Numbered from the stretch's first letter, positions 17,820 to 28,485 are shown. The stretch is DNA of 64,000 nt from Sphingobacterium faecale (GCF_016746095.1 NZ_JAERTY010000002.1:434001-498000), one strand, 5' to 3'. Notes: generated by a model from the letters alone, not told the origin. A program made the numbers and translations.

Positions 17820-18995
17820 ATGGAAGAAAAGAGACTAAGAGAACTGATTTCAAAATATCATAACGGACAATGCACCGAGCAGGAGTATCATGAGCTTCAG
17901 GAGGTGTTGGCAGATCCTGTACAGCATGATTTATTGGAAAATTATTACGACAATCTGCAGCCCCAAGAGAAAGTGCCGGAAGTTAACCTCTATGGATCTG
18001 ATAGGATTCTAAAGAATGTTTGGAATGACAATCGGGTAGGACAACAAAGAAAGGCACGTCGGATTGATCAAAAACAAACTATACCATATTATAAAATTGC
18101 TGTTGCTGTTTTACTGATTCTAGGCTCTGTCATCTGGTGGTACCCCAAGTCAAAGGTAGGCGACCTTGTTGCGAGGACTGGAAGTGAAGTGGTGCATGGC
18201 CAGGATCGCGCGCAAATTCAGTTGGACGATGGCCGCATATTTGATTTAGATAGTCTGAGTGGTGGAGCAGAATTGATGGATAAAGGTTTTTATCTAACCA
18301 ATGGAGAAGGTAAAGAAATGGTGTTCAGGTATAGTCCTACTGGAACGAGCACGGGTAGTTTGAAGTACCATACCTTATCTACACCTAAAGGAGGGCAGTT
18401 TAAGTTGGAACTACCAGATGGGACGCTAGTATGGCTGAATGCGGAAAGCAAAGTGAGTTTTCCTGCGCATTTTCTAGATAGAGAGCGAATTGTGAAGTGT
18501 GAAGGAGAAGTGTATTTTGAGGTGGCAAAACGTACAATAGCCGATAAGCAGATTCCTTTTAAGGTGATCACGAAAGATCAGGAACTCGAGGTTTTAGGGA
18601 CTACATTTAATATCAGTAGCTATGGAAGCACCGTAGTAACCACGTTGGTAGAAGGGAGAGTCAGCCTAAAGGATCATCACGGTCAAGTATTTCTCGAACC
18701 CAATCAACAAGCTGTTTTTGATAAGTCCTTTGAAATAAAAGCTATAGATCCTATGTACGCCGTGGCATGGAAAGATGGGGATTTTGCTTTTCACAAATCT
18801 AAAATTGAAGATGTAATGGCTGCGGTATCCCGTTGGTACGATGTAGAGATCCACTTCGAAGGGGATTTCAGTAAGGATTCGTTCACCGGAACTATATCTA
18901 AATATGAAAATATAGACAAACTACTAGAAACGATAGCGCTCACAGGCTCTATAAAATTTTCAAGAGAAGGGAGGGTAATCACTGTAAAGAAATAG
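17820..18995 (+). CDS. FecR-family anti-sigma factor (locus 2)
   Basis: A 391-residue single-pass protein. The cytoplasmic part binds the sigma factor, the membrane segment is near residues 91-108, the FecR domain starts about 190 (TPKGGQFKLELPDGTLVWLN), and a DUF4974 domain fills about 310-391. It is the same length as, and clearly paralogous to, the FecR of locus 1. It lies directly between its sigma gene and susC, so partner assignment is strong. It would receive the substrate signal from the STN domain of the SusC encoded at 19106. Confidence 0.94.
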   Translation: MEEKRLRELISKYHNGQCTEQEYHELQEVLADPVQHDLLENYYDNLQPQEKVPEVNLYGSDRILKNVWNDNRVGQQRKARRIDQKQTIPYYKIAVAVLLILGSVIWWYPKSKVGDLVARTGSEVVHGQDRAQIQLDDGRIFDLDSLSGGAELMDKGFYLTNGEGKEMVFRYSPTGTSTGSLKYHTLSTPKGGQFKLELPDGTLVWLNAESKVSFPAHFLDRERIVKCEGEVYFEVAKRTIADKQIPFKVITKDQELEVLGTTFNISSYGSTVVTTLVEGRVSLKDHHGQVFLEPNQQAVFDKSFEIKAIDPMYAVAWKDGDFAFHKSKIEDVMAAVSRWYDVEIHFEGDFSKDSFTGTISKYENIDKLLETIALTGSIKFSREGRVITVKK

Positions 18996-19014
18996 AAACG
19001 AAAACCTAAAAAGA

Positions 19015-19059
19015 TCAGGAGTGCTTGCAACACCCCTGACTTGGAGTCAGCGAGCTGAC
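19015..19059 (+). promoter_or_regulatory. Two hairpins between FecR and SusC genes (locus 2)
   Basis: The first stem pairs 19015-19023 with 19031-19039 with one A-C mismatch. The second pairs GTCAG (19046-19050) with CTGAC (19055-19059). No T-run follows. They lie 50-90 bases ahead of the susC ATG, like the hairpin in locus 1, and may separate low-level regulator transcription from high-level susC expression. Confidence 0.45.
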
Positions 19060-19105
19060 ATGATTGAAAAATAACCTGTTATCAATTAATTAACAATCAA
19101 CACAA

Positions 19106-22100
19106 ATGTATGGAAAAAAACTAGGAAATAGCTTTCTGGATAGAAAGCAGATTCCGCCTATTAAATCTATTCTCATGAAGTTGAGCCTAGCCGTTCCTTT
19201 GCTTGTGGTTGCCAGCCTGAATGTAAGTGCGGTAACGATAGGGCAAACCATCACGCTAAAGAAGAAAAATCTAAAAATTGAAGAGTTGCTGAAAGAAGTC
19301 AGAAAGCAAACGGGATATAATGTTTTCTTCAATGAATCAACTATTCCGCAAGAGCTTAAGTTGGATGTCTTTTATGCTAAAGCCAAATTGAGGGATGTAT
19401 TGGACGAATTATCCAGTAAATATAGTCTTGGATATAAAATAGTGGATAAGAACATTGTACTGTCCAGTATTGCAGAGAGGCAATCGATGGAGGATAGCGA
19501 CGTAATCGCTGCAATACAACAAAGACAGATCACCGGACATATCACCAATAGGAAGGGAGAGGCTTTGGGAGGAGTGACAGTATTGGAGGTGGGTACGGGT
19601 AATAGTGTGATCTCTAATAATGCAGGGGTATATACTATTACGATGCATAGTAAAGAAAACATATTAAGGTTTTCATCAGTGGGTTATACCAGTAGAGAGG
19701 TAAGGCCGACGACTTCATCTGCTTTGGATATTACTTTGGAAGAAGCTATCAGTGTATTGAGCGATATTGTAGTGGTGGGATATGGTACGCAAAAAAAAGG
19801 TAATCTTACTGCTGCCGCTAGTGTGGTAGATACAAGGTTACTAAAGAGTAGACCAGGAGGGAATGCTTCATCTCTCTTGCAGGGGACAGTACCCAACCTG
19901 AATGTCAGTTTCTCCACCGGTAGACCTGGAGCAACAGGTAGCTTCAATATCCGTGGTGTGAACTCCATCTCTAGCGATGCAAAGCCACTGGTGATTATCG
20001 ACGGTTTTGAGGGAGATATCAACCGTCTCAATCCGAATGATATTGAATCCGTCACGGTATTGAAGGATGCGTCGGCTGCGGCTGTATATGGCGCAAGGGC
20101 TTCGTATGGTGTAATCATAGTGACAACTAAGTCTGGAAGCGGAAGTGCCGCTGCAATCAACTACAGCGGACAAGTGTCTATGAGTACACCGACTACATCT
20201 ACTGATTACGAACGTCGAGGATACTATTCTGCCGCTATAAACGATAAGTTTTTTTCGCAATATGCGGGAACAAACTATACCAGGTATACAGACGATGATT
20301 ACTATCAGCTATGGATACGACGGGAGGATAAGAAAGAACATCCCGATAGACCATGGGTAGTACTGGATAAAAGGGATGGTCGTGATAGCTATGTGTATTA
20401 TGGAAATACAGATTGGTATAGTTACCTGTTTGATGATAAACGCCCGATGCAGTCGCACGATATTAGTGTAGTAGGTGGAGCAGATCATATACGGTATAGC
20501 CTCTCCGGCAATTATTACGATCAAAAGGGAATATTCAGACAGAACCCAGATCAAATCAAACGGTATAACCTACGATCTAAAGTAGATTTTGAAGTAAAAC
20601 CCTGGTTAGATATCAATACGAATATAACTTATTTTAACTCTGCATATGGTTATCCTGGTGTGGGAGGTGTGGAAAAAACTTTCGAGAATTCTGTAAGTCA
20701 TGGTTTGGCGAGTATCGTGCCGCGTAATCCTGACGGGACTTTAGTATACGCTACGACTATCAGTAATTATAATGTTATGGATGGCTATTCTGCGATGTTG
20801 ACACAGGGACTGCATCATAATATGGACAAAATATCGGAATTTTCACCAACTATAGAGGCTGTATTAAAGCCGTTAAAGGGATTGGAGCTGAGATCGAGTT
20901 ATCGTTTTACGCATTACAATTATCAGACTATGAATCGTTCGGTTAATATTCCTTATTCCAAATACCCAGGGGAGGAATTGAGTATTACAACAGGAAATGG
21001 TAATAATCGCCTTTATGAATCACAGATCAATCATTATTTTCAAGGCGTAAATATGTATGCAACCTACGAGCATACATGGAACAATGCGCATAATTTTAAA
21101 GTAATGGGAGGGTATAATTACGAAACCCGTTATATAAAGGATGTAAAAGCTGCACGGGACGGTCTTTTGAGTAATCAGCTGACAGATTTAGAACTCGCTA
21201 CGGGAGATGTAATCGAAGTAAATGGAGGGCAGAATGAGTATGCTTTATTCGGTGTGTTTTATCGGGCAAATTACAACTATAAAGACCGCTATCTGTTAGA
21301 AGCCGCAGGCCGGTACGATGGTACTTCCCGATTTGCCAAAAATCATCGTTACGGTTTTTTTCCATCGTTTTCTGCTGGATGGAGAGTGGATCGTGAAGAT
21401 TTTTTCAAAGATTGGAATCAACATTTATTTTCTGGACTTAAGTTAAGAGCTTCTTATGGTTCTTTGGGGAATCAACAGGTGGGGTATTACGATTATATAC
21501 AGACAGTCAACGCAGGCGGCGTCTTAAAATATTCATTTGGCGATGGCAGTGTGGCTCCGTTTGCCGATGAGAGCGCTCCAAACTCGAGTGCTCTAACTTG
21601 GGAAACTGTAAATACTACCAATATAGGATTGGATGTCGAGTTACTTCAATCAAGGCTGACTTTTAATGGGGATGTATACTGGCGCGAAACTTTGAATATG
21701 TTGACACTGGGCAAAGCTATTCCGACCTATTATGGAGCAGGCTTCCCTAAAGAAAATGCATCTGATTTAATGACCAAAGGATGGGAGGTGAGCGTGTCCT
21801 GGAAAGATCAATTTGAACTGGCGGCTAAGCCTTTTGCCTATCATGTAGGAATCGGTGTAGGGGACAATACGTCGAAGATCACACGTTTTGATAATCCGAA
21901 TAAAAACCTAAGTAATTTTTATGAAGGACAACGTCTAGGACAGATTTGGGGTTACGAGGTAAATGGTTATTTTAAAACGGATGAAGAAGCGAAAAATTAT
22001 GCTGTAGATCAAAAAGCGGTGAATGCGATTATCAATTCTTCCGCTATCGATCAAGGCCTGCGCGCAGGTGATTTGAAATTTGAGGATCTGGACGGAGATA

Positions 22101-22705
22101 AGGTGATATCTATGGGCGACAATACATTGGCCAATCCTGGAGATAGACGGGTCATCGGAAATTCTCTGCCTAGGTATAACTTCAACTTCAATACGGGAGC
22201 TTCGTGGAAGGGAATTGATGTCTCTGTGTTTTTTCAGGGAATAGGTAGACAGCATTGGTACCCAGGGGCAGAAGCTATAAATTTCTGGGGACCCTACGCT
22301 AGACCCTACGCAACTTTTATCCCACGCGATTTTATGTCACAGGTATGGAGTGAAGATAATCCGGATGCCTATTTCCCTAGGCCTAGAGGCTATATTGCAT
22401 TAAATGCAACGAACCGTTCGCTGGGGGTTGCGAATACAAAATATCTGCAGGATCTCATGTACATACGTTTGAAAAACCTGACCGTGGGCTATAGTCTTCC
22501 TGAAGCAACGGTAGGGAAGATCGGGTTATCGCGTTTACGCATTTACTTGAGCGGTGAGAACCTGTGGACTTATACGAAGCTGAAGAGTAAATATATAGAT
22601 CCTGAACAGGCTGCTACGAAGAATACCTATAAAGTGTCGACGAGTACAGCCAAAACCTATCCTTGGGCTAAGACATTTATGTTTGGTCTAGACATTGGAT
22701 TATAA
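19106..22705 (+). CDS. SusC/RagA-family TonB-dependent outer-membrane receptor with STN domain (locus 2)
   Basis: A 1199-residue SusC. After a long N-region and signal (about 20-46) comes an STN domain (about 49-121), a CarboxypepD_reg-like domain (about 141-212), a TonB-box-like DIVVVGYGTQKK, a plug with ASAAAVYGARASYGVIIV, and the barrel. The C-terminus closes with TFMFGLDIGL. The STN domain matches the upstream FecR/sigma pair. SusD follows by 14 bp. Transported substrate is unknown; the downstream phosphodiester glycosidase suggests a phospho-linked sugar or glycan. Confidence 0.95.
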   Translation: MYGKKLGNSFLDRKQIPPIKSILMKLSLAVPLLVVASLNVSAVTIGQTITLKKKNLKIEELLKEVRKQTGYNVFFNESTIPQELKLDVFYAKAKLRDVLDELSSKYSLGYKIVDKNIVLSSIAERQSMEDSDVIAAIQQRQITGHITNRKGEALGGVTVLEVGTGNSVISNNAGVYTITMHSKENILRFSSVGYTSREVRPTTSSALDITLEEAISVLSDIVVVGYGTQKKGNLTAAASVVDTRLLKSRPGGNASSLLQGTVPNLNVSFSTGRPGATGSFNIRGVNSISSDAKPLVIIDGFEGDINRLNPNDIESVTVLKDASAAAVYGARASYGVIIVTTKSGSGSAAAINYSGQVSMSTPTTSTDYERRGYYSAAINDKFFSQYAGTNYTRYTDDDYYQLWIRREDKKEHPDRPWVVLDKRDGRDSYVYYGNTDWYSYLFDDKRPMQSHDISVVGGADHIRYSLSGNYYDQKGIFRQNPDQIKRYNLRSKVDFEVKPWLDINTNITYFNSAYGYPGVGGVEKTFENSVSHGLASIVPRNPDGTLVYATTISNYNVMDGYSAMLTQGLHHNMDKISEFSPTIEAVLKPLKGLELRSSYRFTHYNYQTMNRSVNIPYSKYPGEELSITTGNGNNRLYESQINHYFQGVNMYATYEHTWNNAHNFKVMGGYNYETRYIKDVKAARDGLLSNQLTDLELATGDVIEVNGGQNEYALFGVFYRANYNYKDRYLLEAAGRYDGTSRFAKNHRYGFFPSFSAGWRVDREDFFKDWNQHLFSGLKLRASYGSLGNQQVGYYDYIQTVNAGGVLKYSFGDGSVAPFADESAPNSSALTWETVNTTNIGLDVELLQSRLTFNGDVYWRETLNMLTLGKAIPTYYGAGFPKENASDLMTKGWEVSVSWKDQFELAAKPFAYHVGIGVGDNTSKITRFDNPNKNLSNFYEGQRLGQIWGYEVNGYFKTDEEAKNYAVDQKAVNAIINSSAIDQGLRAGDLKFEDLDGDKVISMGDNTLANPGDRRVIGNSLPRYNFNFNTGASWKGIDVSVFFQGIGRQHWYPGAEAINFWGPYARPYATFIPRDFMSQVWSEDNPDAYFPRPRGYIALNATNRSLGVANTKYLQDLMYIRLKNLTVGYSLPEATVGKIGLSRLRIYLSGENLWTYTKLKSKYIDPEQAATKNTYKVSTSTAKTYPWAKTFMFGLDIGL

Positions 22706-22719
22706 CCTTAAATATTAGG

Positions 22720-24471
22720 ATGATGAAAAAATATTTGATACAATATATAGCAGGCATACTCCTCGTTTTGGGCACCTTGAGTGCATGTGACCTGGATAAA
22801 ATGCCACTAGCGGCGCTTTCACCGGATACGTATTTTTCTAATGAACAGGAGCTAAAACTGTATAGTAATAAGTTTTATCTAGATGTCTTGCCAGGGGCGT
22901 CTGATGTCTATGGAGAAAATGCTGACGATATCGTGATTACTCCATTGAGCTTAGCGGTCTCTGGTCAACGTACCGTGCCCGCAGCTGCGCCTACAACAGG
23001 ATTCGGGTGGCGCTGGGCTCCACTTAGAAGAATAAACTATCTGTTGGAAAATTCGCACCAGACAGCAGATGTTCGTGTGAGAAACGAGTATGATGGTCTG
23101 GCCCGCTTTTTTAGAGCCTACTTCTACTTTGAAAAAATGGTTCGGTATGGAGAGCTACCTTGGTTTAATCGGGTACTAGGGTCCCAGGATGCTGAATTAT
23201 TTAAACCTCGTGATAGCAGGGATCTGATCGCAGACTCTATTTTGAGAGACTTGGATTTTGCAATAGCGCACCTGCCAACGACAAAAGATGTTTATCGGGT
23301 AAACAAATGGACTGCTATGGCCTTAAAGTCCAGGATGGCACTTTTCGAAGGAACTTTTAGGCATTATCACCAACTTCCGAATGCTAATAAATATCTACAG
23401 ATATGTGCCGAGGTTTCGCAGGAGTTGATAAACGATGGTGGATATTCACTTTATAAAACAGGAGCACAGCCCTATCGGGATTTATTTGCTAATTCTAAAG
23501 CAGTAGGTCAGGAGGTTATTTTGGCAAGGGATTATGATGAATCATTGGGCTTGTTTCATGATGTCCAGAATTTTGAAAACTCCAGTACCCGCGGCCGACC
23601 GGGGATCGCTAGAAGTGTGGTCAATTATTATTTGATGACATCGGGAGCGCGTTTTACGGATGTGCCAAATTATGATAGAATGGAGTTTGTGGAAGAGACT
23701 AAGAATAGAGATCCACGTTTGGCGCAGACTATACGGACTCCAGGATACGCACGTATCGGAAGTACAGCGTTAGTAGCTCCCAACCTAACGTTCTCTGTGA
23801 CGGGGTATCATTTAACGAAATATAGTATGCAGCAAACCTACGATGCTTCGGGAAAAAGCTTTTCTGATATCCCGTTATTTCGCATAGCTGAAGTTTATCT
23901 AAATTTAGCGGAGGCTAAAGCTGTATTGGAGACACTGACACAGGAAGATTTGAATAAGACGATCAATCTATTACGCAACAGGGTGGGCATGCCTAACCTG
24001 AATCTGGTGCAGGCAAATGCCAATCCCGATCCTTACCTTGGACAGGGAGAATATGGTTTTCCAAATGTAGTAGGTGCTTTTAAAGGAGTCGTACTCGAGA
24101 TACGCCGCGAACGTACCGTAGAGATGATGCTGGAAGGACTGCGTTATAACGATATGATGCGTTGGAAGTCGGGAAAACTGTTTGAAAAACCCTTCTTAGG
24201 AATGTACTTTGGTCGTTTGGGGAATTTTGATCTGGATAATAACGGAACCATTGATGTATGTCTTTATGAAGGTACTAAGCCAAGCTCTACCGCTAGTGTT
24301 TTTCTGGAAGTGGGTAAGGATATCATTCTTTCCGAAGGAAATAAGGGATATATTGTGGTGCATGGTAATTTAACACGTGTGTTCAGAGAAGATAGGGATT
24401 ATTTATATCCCATCCCAACGGAAGAAATTAATCTGTCGAATAAGACACTAATTCAAAACCCTAACTGGTAG
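22720..24471 (+). CDS. SusD/RagB-family surface nutrient-binding lipoprotein (locus 2)
   Basis: A 583-residue SusD with a lipobox LSAC (Cys23). It has the usual SusD landmarks: an N-terminal LDKMPLAALSPDTYFSNEQEL, an internal RFFRAYFYFEKMVRYGELPW, the EIRRERTVEMMLEGLRYNDM region, and a closing KTLIQNPNW. Length is typical. It sits 14 bp after susC and 4 bp before the next lipoprotein gene, indicating one transcript. Confidence 0.95.
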   Translation: MMKKYLIQYIAGILLVLGTLSACDLDKMPLAALSPDTYFSNEQELKLYSNKFYLDVLPGASDVYGENADDIVITPLSLAVSGQRTVPAAAPTTGFGWRWAPLRRINYLLENSHQTADVRVRNEYDGLARFFRAYFYFEKMVRYGELPWFNRVLGSQDAELFKPRDSRDLIADSILRDLDFAIAHLPTTKDVYRVNKWTAMALKSRMALFEGTFRHYHQLPNANKYLQICAEVSQELINDGGYSLYKTGAQPYRDLFANSKAVGQEVILARDYDESLGLFHDVQNFENSSTRGRPGIARSVVNYYLMTSGARFTDVPNYDRMEFVEETKNRDPRLAQTIRTPGYARIGSTALVAPNLTFSVTGYHLTKYSMQQTYDASGKSFSDIPLFRIAEVYLNLAEAKAVLETLTQEDLNKTINLLRNRVGMPNLNLVQANANPDPYLGQGEYGFPNVVGAFKGVVLEIRRERTVEMMLEGLRYNDMMRWKSGKLFEKPFLGMYFGRLGNFDLDNNGTIDVCLYEGTKPSSTASVFLEVGKDIILSEGNKGYIVVHGNLTRVFREDRDYLYPIPTEEINLSNKTLIQNPNW

Positions 24472-24475
24472 AATC

Positions 24476-26512
24476 ATGAAAAAGATATATTTTTTAGTAC
24501 TTTTTGTGTCGTGTATTTCTGTTACCGGATGCAGCAAAAAATTTCTAGATAACTCGCGTTACGACAATCTGTTCCCTGAAATTAAGGAACCTGTACCTCC
24601 AGTATCACATGTAACCCTAAAGGATAAAGATGGGTGGACTATGGATACCATGGCAAATGGGCTGATACATTATCAGTTTGCGAAGTATATACAGACACAG
24701 ACTGCGAATCAATTTGTGAATGTGGTCGAGATAGATTTGACGAATCCGGAATATGAACTCGAATTTGTGAGCTTAGGAGCGCAGGATACATTATCTGCTG
24801 TGGCAGCCAACCGTGGTGCCATTGTTGCCATCAATGGTACCTATGAAATGGATGCAAGTTACATCAAGACGAATGGTACCGTGCACTCACCTATTACGTT
24901 GAGTTCTGGACATTTGAGGTATTGGAAACATGAAGGAGCGATTTCTTACAATTCAGGCCAAGATCTTACAATAGAGAAGGGAACAAAAGATAGCTATGCA
25001 CAATCTCCTTACTTAAATATATTTTCCGGATCACCTATGTTGGTCGACGATTATAAAAAGGTGGGAGAGGATTTTATTGGAGATGTGAGTGGAATAAATC
25101 TTAATAGTCTGGACTATGAAGATTACCGTCGGCATCAAGGAGTAAGGCACCCCCGTACAGTAGTAGCAGTGACAGAAGATAAGAAATTACTCTTAGTAAC
25201 CATTGATGGGCGATTTCCAGAATCTGCAGGTATGACCGCAAAAGAGGTTACTCAGTTTATGACTTCTTATTTTACGCCACAATATGCATTGAATATGGAT
25301 GGCGGCGGTTCTACGACTATGTTTGTAAAGGATAAGGGCTTTAAAGGTGTAATCAACTATCCTACGGACAATGGTGTACGCAATCATTACGGACAACGCA
25401 TGCTCCGGACTTTTATATTGGTCAAAAAGAAGGGACAGGGTGGTGATGCTTTTGCCGGAGGTGATGGTACAGAAACTAATCCTTATCTGATCGCCACTGC
25501 TGCGCATTTGCAGAGTATGCATACGCTGAATTGGTCCAACACTGAAACGAACCCATATTATTTTAAATTGACAGCGGATATCGATATGATAGGTCGCAGT
25601 TGGACTCCGCTTAATAATCAGGATCCCTATGCAAGATATCTGCATTTTGATGGGGATGGCCATGTGATCAGGAACCTGAAGGTGGGGAAATCCTCTTATG
25701 GAAGCCTGTTTGGTGTATTGTTTGGATCATGTAAAAACCTAGGGCTTGTCGATGTTGACATCGAGTCGAGTAATGGAGCTGGTGCATTTGGTGGGTATCT
25801 GGGATTACGATCGCCTGATAAAGTAGCGAAGATAGGTGTATTGGAAAACTGCTTTTCTACCGGAAAAGTGACAGGGACAGATGCCGTAGGGGGGCTTATC
25901 GGTAATGTGGGTAAGCGTAACACTACTGGCGCACCTAGTATGATCTCGAATTGTTTTTCTGCCGCAGAGGTAACAGCAACGGCTACCGCTAATGGTCGTG
26001 CAGGAGGGATTGCTGGTATTGTATATGATGGCGGTGTAGTAGAAAATTGTTTTGCGAGCGGGAAAATTGTGTCTAAAACTGCTTCAGGAAAAGGTGCGGG
26101 CGGAGTGGTCGGATGGACAGATTCAAAGGTGAAGGGGCTGGTTTCTTTTAACGTTTCGATCAATAATGACGGAAATGGAACTGCAGGACGCATCGCTTCT
26201 GCGATGGGACTCGTAGGGGGAGCAATCGCGCAAGGAGAGAATTGTTGGGCGTCCGAAGAGGTTATGGTGATCAAAAATGGGATAGCCGTGCCATCGTCTG
26301 CTTATGTCACGGGAGAAGTAACTGTAAAAGAAACGGGATTTGATGGGGAAACTAAAACTAAAGTCTTTTTAAAAGATATGAATAACTATAACAGCGTTCT
26401 TGGATGGAAGCTAGGGCCCGGTAATTCATGGTCTTCTACAGTAAACTCGAAAGGAAAGCCAATTTTACAGTGGTTATTTCTAAGAGGTGATTATGAGTCT
26501 TTTTATCAATAA
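24476..26512 (+). CDS. Phosphodiester glycosidase (NAGPA-like) lipoprotein with GLUG-like repeats
   Basis: A 678-residue lipoprotein (lipobox VTGC, Cys19). Residues about 80-325 match the phosphodiester glycosidase / NAGPA family, which releases N-acetylglucosamine or related sugars from phosphodiester links: AINGTYEM early, then RHPRTVVAV, LVTIDGRFPESAGMT and ALNMDGGGSTTM. The C-terminal half (about 335-600) has GLUG-like beta repeats such as GGLIGNV, GGIAGIV and GGVVGWT, often found on surface proteins. It closes the second SusCD operon. I infer a cell-surface enzyme removing phosphodiester-linked sugar before import. The domain call is firm; the true substrate is not known. Confidence 0.85.
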   Translation: MKKIYFLVLFVSCISVTGCSKKFLDNSRYDNLFPEIKEPVPPVSHVTLKDKDGWTMDTMANGLIHYQFAKYIQTQTANQFVNVVEIDLTNPEYELEFVSLGAQDTLSAVAANRGAIVAINGTYEMDASYIKTNGTVHSPITLSSGHLRYWKHEGAISYNSGQDLTIEKGTKDSYAQSPYLNIFSGSPMLVDDYKKVGEDFIGDVSGINLNSLDYEDYRRHQGVRHPRTVVAVTEDKKLLLVTIDGRFPESAGMTAKEVTQFMTSYFTPQYALNMDGGGSTTMFVKDKGFKGVINYPTDNGVRNHYGQRMLRTFILVKKKGQGGDAFAGGDGTETNPYLIATAAHLQSMHTLNWSNTETNPYYFKLTADIDMIGRSWTPLNNQDPYARYLHFDGDGHVIRNLKVGKSSYGSLFGVLFGSCKNLGLVDVDIESSNGAGAFGGYLGLRSPDKVAKIGVLENCFSTGKVTGTDAVGGLIGNVGKRNTTGAPSMISNCFSAAEVTATATANGRAGGIAGIVYDGGVVENCFASGKIVSKTASGKGAGGVVGWTDSKVKGLVSFNVSINNDGNGTAGRIASAMGLVGGAIAQGENCWASEEVMVIKNGIAVPSSAYVTGEVTVKETGFDGETKTKVFLKDMNNYNSVLGWKLGPGNSWSSTVNSKGKPILQWLFLRGDYESFYQ

Positions 26513-26533
26513 TTAGTTTATTGCAATTTGAAA

Positions 26534-26571
26534 GGTAGTCTGTGTATTTCTATACAGGCTACCGTTTTTTT
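26534..26571 (+). terminator. Rho-independent terminator of the second SusCD operon
   Basis: A 13-pair stem containing G-U pairs (26534-26546 with 26551-26563, loop TTTC) is followed by a T-run (26565-26571). It lies 22 bases after the phosphodiester glycosidase stop. Confidence 0.85.
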
Positions 26572-26624
26572 AAACTTATCTTTTTTTGTCGCATCGTGGA
26601 TTTTCATAAAAAGAGATGAAGATT

Positions 26625-28436
26625 TTATTTTTCATCCTTATACGTCTGTACCAGTTTTTCAAGATTGAGACTGCGGGCGGAGGCATCGAATATTTCCCGA
26701 TAGGTACCTTTGACGTCCATTAATGAGTCGTGTGTGCCGGATTCGACAACTTCCCCTTTCTTCAATACATAGATGTAATCGGCATCCAATATCTGAGAGA
26801 GGGAGTGGGATATGATCACTACGGTCCTGTTTTTTTGGATGGCATCCAATGAGTTTTTGATCTGTTCGGTAGCAATAGCATCTAGACTGGCAGTAGGTTC
26901 GTCCAAGAAAATAATGGGTGGATTTTTTAAGAATAGACGTGCTATGGCAATCCGTTGCTGTTGGCCTCCGGATAGCAGTGTGGCGTCATGTGCATATCCT
27001 TCTTTGAGTTCCATGATCTGCTCGTGCAGGTAGGCCTTGCGTGCTGCCTCTTGTACTTCTTCAAAACTGGCTTCTATTTTTCCATATCGGATGTTATCTT
27101 CGATACTGCCTTTGAAAATATGATTGCGCTGTAATACCAGCCCGATTTTTTCGCGCAGTGCGCCATTGTCATAGTCATTCAGGTTGATCCCGTCCAAGAG
27201 AATCTCACCACCTTGAGGTAGATAGAACTTGCAGAGTAAGTTGATTATCGTAGATTTGCCTGCTCCACTCAGGCCGACCAATGCGGTGGTCTTGCCGCTC
27301 TCGATACGCATGTCAATCCCTTGTAGTGTCTTAACACTATTGGGATAGCTGAAGTCCACATTACGAAGTTCGAACGTACCATTCGTGGTAGACGGAGCAT
27401 GGTGACCATTGGGTTCGATCTCGGAATCGGCTTCTAAGATATCGAAATATCCTTCGGCATAGATCATGGCGTCATTCATGTCATCGTAGATGCGATGTAA
27501 TTGGCGGATCGGAGCGGATACATTGTTAAATAGCATGATGTGTAGCATGATTGCACCGATGGTCATTTGTTGATCCAATACTAAGAAGACGGTCAACAGT
27601 ATGATGGCTACCACGCCAAACTGCTCGATGAAGGTCTTGAGTCCATCATAGAGAAAGTTGACTTTGCGGGTATGGAGTTGACTTTCCATCAGTTTCATCT
27701 GAAGATCATACTGTTTCTTTCCTTCGAATTTCTCACGAACAAAGCTTTTGATGACCAGTATGGAGTTGACCAAATTTAAAAGGCCAGACGTTTTCTGCTC
27801 GCGTTGGTTGCGTAATGTACGCCTTACGCCGCCCAATTTTTTGGCCTGTAAGGAACTTACGTAAAAATAGATGGGTACGACAATGGTAGATACCAAACCG
27901 ACGTACACATTCTGGATATACATCACTATGAGTGCTAACAATGCACTGGAAAAAAGTGGTAGGATATCGATGAAAAAGTTCTGTACCAATCGGGTGAGGC
28001 TTTCGATGCCGCGATCGATCCGGGTCTGGAGCTTACCGGATTCATGATTGCCATCTGTATAGAAAGCTACTCTATAGGTCAATATTTTATCAATGACGGT
28101 TTGGGCCAACTCGGAACTTACATTGATGCGTATTTTTTCGCCGTAGTACTTCTGTCCAAAATTGATGAAGATATTGATGATTTCTTTTGCTAAGAGAACA
28201 ACAGAGATGAGGGCCAGTACGTGGATACCGGTTTCCATTGGAGCTGGGAGCTGGATCAGTTGGGATACTTCATCGACGGTGTATTTCAAAACAATGGGGT
28301 TGACCTGTGCCATCAAAGCACCCACCAGGGTGAGGAGCAACGTCCATATAATCATTCGCCTATTGGGACGGACAAAGGGCTTTAACTGTCGGAAAATGCC
28401 GAAAAGGCTGATGGTTCTGTTAAATGGATTTTTCAT
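26625..28436 (-). CDS. ABC exporter, fused membrane and ATP-binding domains
   Basis: A 603-residue half-transporter of the lipid/drug exporter type (MsbA-like). Six hydrophobic helices fill residues about 28-305. The ATPase domain follows, with Walker A GLSGAGKST (388-396), signature LSGGQQQR (488-495), Walker B IIFLDE (508-513) and the switch His in VIISHS. It would dimerise in the inner membrane. The exported compound cannot be told from sequence. It stands alone on the minus strand, with the protease gene upstream separated by a terminator-like hairpin. Confidence 0.93.
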   Translation of the reverse strand: MKNPFNRTISLFGIFRQLKPFVRPNRRMIIWTLLLTLVGALMAQVNPIVLKYTVDEVSQLIQLPAPMETGIHVLALISVVLLAKEIINIFINFGQKYYGEKIRINVSSELAQTVIDKILTYRVAFYTDGNHESGKLQTRIDRGIESLTRLVQNFFIDILPLFSSALLALIVMYIQNVYVGLVSTIVVPIYFYVSSLQAKKLGGVRRTLRNQREQKTSGLLNLVNSILVIKSFVREKFEGKKQYDLQMKLMESQLHTRKVNFLYDGLKTFIEQFGVVAIILLTVFLVLDQQMTIGAIMLHIMLFNNVSAPIRQLHRIYDDMNDAMIYAEGYFDILEADSEIEPNGHHAPSTTNGTFELRNVDFSYPNSVKTLQGIDMRIESGKTTALVGLSGAGKSTIINLLCKFYLPQGGEILLDGINLNDYDNGALREKIGLVLQRNHIFKGSIEDNIRYGKIEASFEEVQEAARKAYLHEQIMELKEGYAHDATLLSGGQQQRIAIARLFLKNPPIIFLDEPTASLDAIATEQIKNSLDAIQKNRTVVIISHSLSQILDADYIYVLKKGEVVESGTHDSLMDVKGTYREIFDASARSLNLEKLVQTYKDEK

Positions 28437-28485
28437 TGTTGTCTACAATTTAACAAATTTTGACGGTTATTGTTTGTCAAAAGAC

